A DNA stretch of 18,793 bases, taken from a bacterium (GTDB lineage Bacteria > B130-G9). A program made the translations under genes and the position numbers. Location: assembly GCA_035527515.1 (NCBI GenBank), contig DATLAJ010000005.1, positions 1-18,793 on the forward strand. Reading direction: 5' to 3'. The notes beneath the pieces are model-generated. The model saw only the letters and a program-made list of their open reading frames with translations. It had not been told where the DNA came from and ran no database searches. Positions 13,553 to 18,793 of this stretch are shown here, in pieces. The stretch's first letter is position 1. Each line of letters begins with the position of its first letter.

Positions 13553-16018
13553 CTAGTTCTTCACGCCCGAGTCGCTGTCCACTCCACCCGTTTGGGTGCT
13601 GTCCCTTGTCGCGCTCCGGAGCCCGTCATACGCGAGCAGATCCTCGAACTCCTCCCGTGGGGAAGGCAAAAGCGCGATCTGGAGAACCTCGTCCATAGTT
13701 TTGACCGTAACGAACTCGACGTCTTGCTTGATCGCGTCGGGGAGCTCCGACATATCCTTCTCGTTCTCAGCTGGAATTATGACTTTTTTAATGAGTGCGC
13801 TGTGCGCAGCGATGGCCTTTTCTTTCAGGCCGCCTATTGGCAAGACGTTCCCACGCAGCGTAATCTCGCCAGTCATAGCCACATCGCATCTGACCGGCCT
13901 GCCGGAGAACGCCGAGGCCAGCGCAGTTGCGAGCGTGATGCCGGCAGATGGGCCGTCCTTGGGAATAGCGCCCTCAGGGACGTGGATATGCACATCATTG
14001 TTCTTGAACGCCTCCATGGAGATACCCAGCGATCTGGCCCTGGAATGGATGAATGTCAAGGCAGCTTTGGCCGATTCCTGCATCACATCGCCCAAATGAC
14101 CCGTCAGAAGCAGATTCCCTTTGCCCTCTGTCAGCAAGACCTCCGTGCTAAGTATCTGACCGCCGAACTCGGTCCACGCAAGCCCAATGGCGCAGCCAAC
14201 CTGATGCTCCTTCTCACGCTTCGTCTGCCGATATCTAGGAACACCCAAGAGCTCCTCAACCTCGACCGCTGTTATCACGGTCGGCTCTCGCTGTTTTTCC
14301 TCACCGGGCTCCTCCTTGGCGACGCGCTTCGCGAGTTTGCGGCAGATGCTGCCGATTTCACGCTCCAAGTTGCGCACGCCGGCCTCACGAGTGTAGTTGC
14401 GGATGATCTTCTTGATGCCATCCTCGGTAAACTCCATGCTGCGGCCCTCCAGGCCGTTCTGGCTGAGCTGCTTCTTGATAAGGAAGTTCTCGGCAATCTT
14501 CATCTTCTCGTATTCTGTGTAGCCCGGCAGCCTGATTATCTCCATCCTGTCCTTAAGCGCCGGCGGGATCGTATGGTCGATGTTCGCCGTCGTTATGAAT
14601 AGGACCTGGGAGAGATCAAAATCGACGCCAAGGTAATGATCGGTAAAGGTGTGGTTCTGCTCAGGATCAAGCACCTCAAGAAGTGCGGACGCCGGATCGC
14701 CTCGGAAGTCTGATGTCATCTTATCGACCTCGTCGAGCAGAAAGACCGGATTCTTGGTGCCCGCCCGCCGGACCGCCTGAATTATCCTTCCCGGCAGTGC
14801 GCCTATGTACGTTCTTCTGTGCCCGCGAATCTCGGCCTCGTCCCTCACGCCGCCGAGCGAGAGCCGAACGAACTTGCGGTCGAGCGCCTTGGCTACTGAT
14901 TCTGCAAACGATGTCTTGCCGACTCCGGGCGGCCCTACGAAACATAAGACCGGCCCCTTGATCTTTTTGACAAGCTTGTGAACCGCAAGATATTCAACCA
15001 CACGGTCTTTGACGTGCTTAAGGCCCCAGTGCTCGGCCTCGAGAATGTTCTCCGCCCTTTCAATGTCTAAATTGTCCTCGGTCGTCTTGTCCCAAGGCAA
15101 TGACACGAGCCAATCAAGGTAGTTGCGAGAAACGGTGGCCTCGGCAGAGATCGGCGGCATCATCGCCATCTTGCGGAGCTCCTGGTCGGCCTTCTCCTTG
15201 ACCTCCTCAGGCATCCCGGCCTTGTCGATCTGCTCCTTCAGCGCCTGAATCTCGTTCTTGGTGCTGTCATCCCGGCCCAGCTCCCGCTGAATCGCCTTCA
15301 TCTTCTCGTTGAGATAGTATTCCTTCTGCGATTGCTCCAGCTGCTTCTTGACGTCCTCCTTGAGCTTGTCATCGAGCTCTAGCGTCTTGATCTCAGCATC
15401 CAAGATGTCGAGCAGCCGCTCCAACTGAGGCCTGATATTGAGCACCTCCAGTAGCTCCTGCTGCATCTTGCTCGGCGTCGAGAGATGCTGAACTATCGCC
15501 CCCAACAGTTTCTGCGGCTCCTCGATACGTGTGATCGAGCGGGCGACCTCGTTGCCCAACCGCGGGTTTATCTGCACACAATAGGTGAACTTATCCTTGA
15601 CCTCGTCAAGCAGCCGAGCGTAGAAACTGTCAGCAAGCTCCGCCTCCTCTATCAACTCCGCCTCGGCAGAGAGGTATGGCTCAGTTTGGACAAAACGTTT
15701 TATGATTGCTCGCCTCAGCCCAACAACGAGGACCTTAATGCTGTCGTCTGACATCACTATCCTCTGTTTGACCTTGGCCAGCACCCCGACCTTGTGAATG
15801 CCCTCCGGGGCAGGATCGTTCTCCTCCACGTCCTTCTGCATGGTGAACACTACAAGGTCCTCGCTCTCCTTGAGGGATTTGACAGCGCTGACAGATTTCG
15901 CTCGGCCTATAAAGAGCGGGACGAGCACGTCCGTGAAGAGCACCTTATCCCGAAGGGCAACGACCGGGTAAATACGCCTTTCCTTGACACTGGACACTGA
16001 CTTGCTGCTCAAAAACAT
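13553..16018 (-). CDS. lon: ATP-dependent protease Lon (La)
   Basis: An 821-residue Lon protease, close to the usual bacterial length. The N-terminal substrate-binding domain (about 14-210, from RRIYPVVALRDKVLF) leads to the coiled-coil helical region with YYLNEKMKAIQRELG. The AAA+ module follows, with Walker A GPPGVGKTS (about 359-367), Walker B PVFLLDEVDK, sensor-1 LFITTAN and the arginine region KDRMEIIRLPGYT. The C-terminal serine protease has the catalytic serine in PKDGPSAGIT (about 690) and lysine in GGLKEKAIAAHSA. It degrades misfolded and regulatory proteins in the cytoplasm. ATG 16018 is preferred to an in-frame TTG at 16033 because GGGGGT lies about 7 nt before it. A strong sigma-70 promoter is upstream; no CIRCE element is visible. 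Every key residue is present. Confidence 0.97.
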   Translation of the reverse strand: MFLSSKSVSSVKERRIYPVVALRDKVLFTDVLVPLFIGRAKSVSAVKSLKESEDLVVFTMQKDVEENDPAPEGIHKVGVLAKVKQRIVMSDDSIKVLVVGLRRAIIKRFVQTEPYLSAEAELIEEAELADSFYARLLDEVKDKFTYCVQINPRLGNEVARSITRIEEPQKLLGAIVQHLSTPSKMQQELLEVLNIRPQLERLLDILDAEIKTLELDDKLKEDVKKQLEQSQKEYYLNEKMKAIQRELGRDDSTKNEIQALKEQIDKAGMPEEVKEKADQELRKMAMMPPISAEATVSRNYLDWLVSLPWDKTTEDNLDIERAENILEAEHWGLKHVKDRVVEYLAVHKLVKKIKGPVLCFVGPPGVGKTSFAESVAKALDRKFVRLSLGGVRDEAEIRGHRRTYIGALPGRIIQAVRRAGTKNPVFLLDEVDKMTSDFRGDPASALLEVLDPEQNHTFTDHYLGVDFDLSQVLFITTANIDHTIPPALKDRMEIIRLPGYTEYEKMKIAENFLIKKQLSQNGLEGRSMEFTEDGIKKIIRNYTREAGVRNLEREIGSICRKLAKRVAKEEPGEEKQREPTVITAVEVEELLGVPRYRQTKREKEHQVGCAIGLAWTEFGGQILSTEVLLTEGKGNLLLTGHLGDVMQESAKAALTFIHSRARSLGISMEAFKNNDVHIHVPEGAIPKDGPSAGITLATALASAFSGRPVRCDVAMTGEITLRGNVLPIGGLKEKAIAAHSALIKKVIIPAENEKDMSELPDAIKQDVEFVTVKTMDEVLQIALLPSPREEFEDLLAYDGLRSATRDSTQTGGVDSDSGVKN

Positions 16019-16059
16019 CCTGCAAACCCCCAACTAAGGTGTGATTATCGCTGTAATTA

Positions 16060-16088
16060 AATATAGTTCAGGACGCCCATGATGTCAA
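16060..16088 (-). promoter_or_regulatory. Near-consensus sigma-70 promoter for lon
   Basis: Read on the minus strand, TTGACA (16083-16088) is followed after exactly 17 nt by TATATT (16060-16065). That is a perfect -35, ideal spacing and a five-of-six -10. It lies about 42 nt upstream of the lon start codon, giving a leader of roughly 35 nt. It implies constitutive, housekeeping-sigma transcription of lon and probably the following radical SAM gene. Confidence 0.75.
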
Positions 16089-16300
16089 GCATCTTGACCA
16101 GCCAGCTCCGCTCTCTCACGGGCGGATACATAATGCCGTCCCGACGTGCAACATGTCCCGAACCTCTGTTACAGTGCCCTCCCAACGATTCTTAGCGGCC
16201 GCCGCTAGCCGAAACTGCTGCCCGTGTTTGTTGACTTTGTGTGCCCCATCGTGCGATCCTTTGCGGGCTGTTGGTCATATCTGAGGGAGTGAGGGAAAGA

Positions 16301-16936
16301 TTGGCTGAAGTTCAGTTTTTGGCTATCACGCCGAACGCCGAGGAGCTGATCGAGCGCGCGGCGCGAACTTGTCATCGCTCCCGCCTCGGCATCGATGCTG
16401 GCTCCCGCACGAACTTCATTCAGAAGGTAATCGAGCTTGGCCATCTATCGGTCCTGGAGCACGCCTCAGCCACGTTCCGCATCCTTGGCGTCTCCCGCGC
16501 CTTCTCCCATCAACTGGTGAGGCACAGGCTGGCCAGTTTCTCTCAGCGCTCCCAGCGCTATGTCTCCGATAGAGATTTCGCCTATGTGGTTCCCCCGTCG
16601 CTCGAAAGGCGAGGCGAAGCGCTGAAGGTGTTCGAGGCGGCGATGGCAGCGGCCCGTGATGCGTATGGCCGATTGCTCGAGCTCAAAGTTCCCCGCGAGG
16701 ACGCCAGGTTTGTTCTCCCCAACGCTGCCGAGACGGAGCTCGTGATGACGGCCAACATGCGGGAGTTCCGTCACATTTTCGAGCTCCGGTGCCACCGGAC
16801 GGCGCAGTGGGAGATCAGGTCGATAGCAGTCCAGATGCTCAAGGTTCTCAAGGCCGAGCTGCCCGCTGTGTTCGCTGATTTCGAGATGGCCGAGGACGGT
16901 AGCCATGCGTGGACCATGCCGCCCGTAAGCCCGTAG
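16301..16936 (+). CDS. thyX: Flavin-dependent thymidylate synthase ThyX
   Basis: A 211-residue protein converting dUMP to dTMP with methylenetetrahydrofolate, FAD and NADPH. The ThyX signature RHRxxSxxxxS is present as RHRLASFSQRS (74-84), followed by QRY. Other family blocks are SVLEHASATFRI and FSHQLVRHR before it, and later RFVLPNAAETEL, MREFRHIFELRCHRTAQWEIR. The frame is open back to 16241. I place the start at TTG 16301 because GAGGG at 16291-16295 is 5 nt before it and AEVQFLAITP is where homologues begin. GTG 16289 is the alternative. ThyX instead of ThyA is common in anaerobes and thermophiles. The Mut7-C gene starts 9 nt after the stop, so the two are likely cotranscribed. Confidence 0.95.
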   Translation: MAEVQFLAITPNAEELIERAARTCHRSRLGIDAGSRTNFIQKVIELGHLSVLEHASATFRILGVSRAFSHQLVRHRLASFSQRSQRYVSDRDFAYVVPPSLERRGEALKVFEAAMAAARDAYGRLLELKVPREDARFVLPNAAETELVMTANMREFRHIFELRCHRTAQWEIRSIAVQMLKVLKAELPAVFADFEMAEDGSHAWTMPPVSP

Positions 16937-16945
16937 AGCGGTTAG

Positions 16946-17476
16946 ATGACAAGGGAGACGAAAGAGCGACCCAAACTCTGCGCCGACGTGATGCTCGGAC
17001 GTCTCGCCAAATGGCTGCGCATCGTGGGCTTCGACGTTCTCTACTCAAACGATGCGGACGACGACGAGCTGATCGAGACGTGCAAGTCCCAGGGTCGGAT
17101 TCTGCTCACGCGGGACACCGCACTTGCCAAGCGGGCTGAGGCGGACGTGAAAATCATATTCGTCGAGGGCGATCACATCAAGGAGCAGTTCGGCTCGATA
17201 CGCGACAGATTGCCCATAACGCTGGAGCCGCCGTTGATATTCTCAAGGTGCCTTCTCTGCAACACGCCGCTGAGGCGTGCGACCAGAGAGGAGGTCGAGC
17301 CGCAGGTTCCGGCCTTCGTGTTCAACACCAACAAGGAGTTCAAAATCTGCCCAAAGTGCGGCAAGGTTTACTGGAAAGGCACGCACGTCCGGCACGCGCT
17401 GCGAACGGTGCTGGTCTCGTTCTCCGGTTTCAACGGCGAGGACCTCCCGGCCGACGCGGCCACCCGGGACCCATAG
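16946..17476 (+). CDS. Mut7-C RNase domain protein with zinc ribbon
   Basis: A 176-residue protein with the Mut7-C architecture. The N-terminal PIN-like domain (about 10-85) starts LCADVMLGRLAKWLRIVGFD, with acidic residues D14, D38-D40 and D57 (LLTRDTAL) in the positions expected for metal binding. The C-terminal zinc ribbon has C102 and C105 in RCLLCNTPL and C135 and C138 in CPKCGKVYWKGTH. The family is named after the C-terminal region of the Mut7 exonuclease and is predicted to be an RNase; its targets in bacteria are not known. The length is typical. ATG 16946 is preceded closely by thyX, consistent with a two-gene operon, though no functional link between the two is established. Confidence 0.9.
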   Translation: MTRETKERPKLCADVMLGRLAKWLRIVGFDVLYSNDADDDELIETCKSQGRILLTRDTALAKRAEADVKIIFVEGDHIKEQFGSIRDRLPITLEPPLIFSRCLLCNTPLRRATREEVEPQVPAFVFNTNKEFKICPKCGKVYWKGTHVRHALRTVLVSFSGFNGEDLPADAATRDP

Positions 17477-17614
17477 ATGCCCACGTCACCAGGATAGCTC
17501 TTTCTGTCCGCTTTTCCCTTCTCGTCCGCGATAGCCTACGCCGTCGCACACCGCTAAGGCGCATAAGTTGGCGAAGGCGGATTGACCCCTTGACCTCTTT
17601 CTCTAAGGAAACAC

Positions 17615-17643
17615 TTGACAACGGATTACTATTGCCATATTGC
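17615..17643 (+). promoter_or_regulatory. Candidate sigma-70 promoter for the beta-helix gene
   Basis: TTGACA at 17615-17620 is followed, after 17 nt, by TATTGC at 17638-17643. The -35 is perfect and the -10 moderate. Transcription from here would give a leader of about 260 nt that includes the hairpin at 17687-17723. Confidence 0.4.
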
Positions 17644-17686
17644 TTCAGTCCAGAAGCCTAAAAAGCTTAAGAAGGGAGTCCGAAAC

Positions 17687-17723
17687 GAGGCTAGGGTGCA
17701 GGGCGCTCCTGTCACCTAACCTC
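17687..17723 (+). other. Stable hairpin in the putative 5' leader or intergenic gap
   Basis: GAGGCTAGGGTG pairs with CACCTAACCTC with one mismatch and one bulge, and an inner CAGG/CCTG stem closes a GCGCT loop. No T run follows directly, so it is not a textbook intrinsic terminator. It may still end the upstream transcript or structure the downstream leader. Confidence 0.4.
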
Positions 17724-17908
17724 CTTTCCTACCGCGGGTAGTCCACCCGAAATCTCCCTTCTATTGCATGGTTGATGCTTTGCAGATTACTGTCATTTGG
17801 AGATGAGCTTATCCAAGAAGGACTCTTGCACACTAACCAATCATCGTGTCTTGGCGCCTTTGTGGTTTATAGACACATAACAACCATCTTTCAAAATGGA
17901 GGAGAGAA

Positions 17909-18793
17909 ATGTATTTACGACGAGAGATGAGATTGGTGCTCGCTACCATGATCGCGATGCTCGTGATTCTGGTGACGGGCGCCTACGCGGCAGAGTACTA
18001 CGTTGATGGTGCGGACGGCACCGACAACGGCAGCCACGGCACGAGCGCAGACACCGGAGCGTGGAAGACAATCACCTACGCCCTGAGCTGGATCGAAGTG
18101 AACGATCCGGGCAGCTCCGGGGACCCGCACACGATCCACATAGCCGCGGGCACTTACGATTCGAACATCGGGGAATCCTACCCCCTCACGATGCAAGACT
18201 ACGTCTCGCTCTCGGGCGCGGTCGAAACCGAAACCATACTCTACGCCGAAACCGTAGCGCTCCACGTCATCTACTGCAACAACGTCAACAACTTCACAAT
18301 CGAAAACCTCATGATCACCGGCGGCAACGCCGACGGTACATCTGCACCTGACTGGGGCGGCGGCGGCATCTACTGCAGCTCCAGTTCACCGACGCTGACG
18401 AACTGCACGATCAGCGGCAACACGGCGAACCACGGGGGCGGCGGCATCTACTGCTATTTGAACAGTTCACCGACGCTGACCAACTGCACGATCAGCGGCA
18501 ACACGGCGACCGAGTACGCCGGGGGCATCTTCTGCTCCCACAGTTCACCGACGCTGACGAACTGCACGATCGCGGACAACACGGTGGAACACTACGGCGG
18601 CGGCATCTGCTGCTATGGCTACAGTTCTCCGACGATGACCGGCTGCACGATCAGCGGCAACACGACGGGCTACCTCGGCGGCGGCATCTTCTGCGACTTC
18701 TCCAGTTCACCGCCGATGACCGACTGCACGATCAGCGGCAACACCGCGACCGATAAGGGCGGCGGCATCTACTGCGGCTCCTCCAGTTCACCG
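17909..18793 (+). CDS. Secreted right-handed parallel beta-helix repeat protein (3' end outside window)
   Basis: 295 codons are visible and the frame runs off the window, so this is partial. The N-terminus is a signal peptide: MYLRREMR, a hydrophobic core about residues 9-24, and a likely cleavage after GAYA (27). The mature start AEYYVDGADGTDNG and the later TIHIAAGTYD are typical of DUF1565/pectate-lyase-like secreted proteins of the YYVD-start type. From about residue 150, 26-27-residue turns repeat, each with GGGIYC, then SSPTLTNC, then TISGNTA. This is the sequence pattern of a parallel beta-helix. Such proteins are extracellular or cell-surface, as glycan-binding, lyase or adhesive structures; no catalytic residues are identifiable here. 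GGAGG 6 nt before the ATG is an excellent ribosome binding site. The C-terminal sorting signal, if any, is not in view. Confidence 0.88.
   Translation, partial: MYLRREMRLVLATMIAMLVILVTGAYAAEYYVDGADGTDNGSHGTSADTGAWKTITYALSWIEVNDPGSSGDPHTIHIAAGTYDSNIGESYPLTMQDYVSLSGAVETETILYAETVALHVIYCNNVNNFTIENLMITGGNADGTSAPDWGGGGIYCSSSSPTLTNCTISGNTANHGGGGIYCYLNSSPTLTNCTISGNTATEYAGGIFCSHSSPTLTNCTIADNTVEHYGGGICCYGYSSPTMTGCTISGNTTGYLGGGIFCDFSSSPPMTDCTISGNTATDKGGGIYCGSSSSP
18383..18793 (+). repeat. Tandem coding repeat, 78-81 nt period
   Basis: The phrase AGTTCACCG (or a one-base variant) begins at 18383, 18464, 18542, 18623, 18704 and 18785, giving spacings of 81, 78, 81, 81 and 81 nt. Each unit also carries TGCACGATCAGCGGCAACAC or a close variant. 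The last unit is cut by the window edge. Conservation extends to the nucleotide level, which suggests recent duplication or gene conversion among units. Confidence 0.85.

Larger units (their letters stand above)
17477..17908. other. Gene-free region with promoter-like and hairpin sequences
   Basis: This 432-nt gap has no credible gene; the short open frames in it lack motifs and ribosome binding sites. It contains a candidate promoter (17615-17643), a hairpin (17687-17723) and a smaller stem (CTACC/GGTAG, 17729-17741). GGAGGAG at 17898-17904 is the strong binding site of the next gene. No clear T-rich terminator follows the Mut7-C gene. Confidence 0.6.

Noticed and set aside
13547-14602. 351-codon open frame on the plus strand
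   Set aside because: It lies entirely antisense to lon, whose protein matches the family end to end; the frame has no family motif and arises from lon codon bias.
16193-16207. 15-bp GC-rich palindrome TAGCGGCCGCCGCTA between lon and thyX
   Set aside because: It is short, GC-only in its core, lacks a T run, and has no second copy; not enough to call an operator or terminator.
16019-16300. Search for a CIRCE or other heat-shock element upstream of lon
   Set aside because: No TTAGCACTC-type inverted repeat is present; only the sigma-70-like promoter is supportable.
17248-17661. 137-codon plus-strand open frame
   Set aside because: Its first half overlaps the Mut7-C zinc ribbon in another frame, and the rest is non-coding in character.
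18383-18793. Short regular repeats that could suggest a CRISPR array
   Set aside because: The units are in-frame coding repeats of 78-81 nt with conserved protein pattern and no unique spacers.

Overview
The window reads as one bacterial chromosome segment of moderately high GC content. The housekeeping genes are bacterial: RNase R, Lon, and ThyX rather than ThyA. They sit beside genes common in anaerobes and candidate phyla: a DUF401 membrane protein, a cobalamin-binding-type radical SAM enzyme, a Mut7-C RNase protein and a beta-helix secreted protein. TTG and GTG starts are frequent. I cannot name the organism; an uncultured anaerobic bacterium or metagenome bin is a guess. I see no rRNA, tRNA, CRISPR array or transposase.

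Layout. 323-6789 (+): a SAM methyltransferase, a small two-helix membrane protein, a YkgJ-type cysteine-cluster protein, then RNase R with a closely spaced DUF401 membrane protein. The cysteine-cluster gene lies between two related 61-nt hairpin repeats. The downstream copy sits inside longer inverted arms and looks like a small non-autonomous mobile element.

7067-12056 (+): a compact, translationally coupled accessory operon. In order it encodes a half-length class III nucleotidyl cyclase-like protein, a protein joining sigma-70 regions 3-4 to a TerB-C-like domain, a BrxD/DUF2791-type P-loop ATPase, an Lhr-like superfamily 2 helicase and an unrecognised 68-residue protein. Consecutive genes overlap by 1, 17, 1 and 4 bases. 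The ATPase-helicase pair is known from BREX-like and TerB-N/TerB-C DNA-processing neighbourhoods. Here the TerB-C module is attached to a sigma fragment lacking region 2, and a cyclase-like fragment leads the operon. This is the best candidate for an undescribed system, probably a stress-response or anti-phage DNA-processing complex with a promoter- or RNA-polymerase-targeting subunit; that role is inference.

12074-16018 (-): lon, followed 45 nt downstream by a radical SAM gene, both probably driven by a near-consensus sigma-70 promoter at 16060-16088. 16301-17476 (+): thyX and a Mut7-C RNase/zinc-ribbon gene, 9 nt apart. 17909-end (+): a secreted parallel beta-helix protein with 26-27-residue cysteine-containing repeats, cut off by the window edge.
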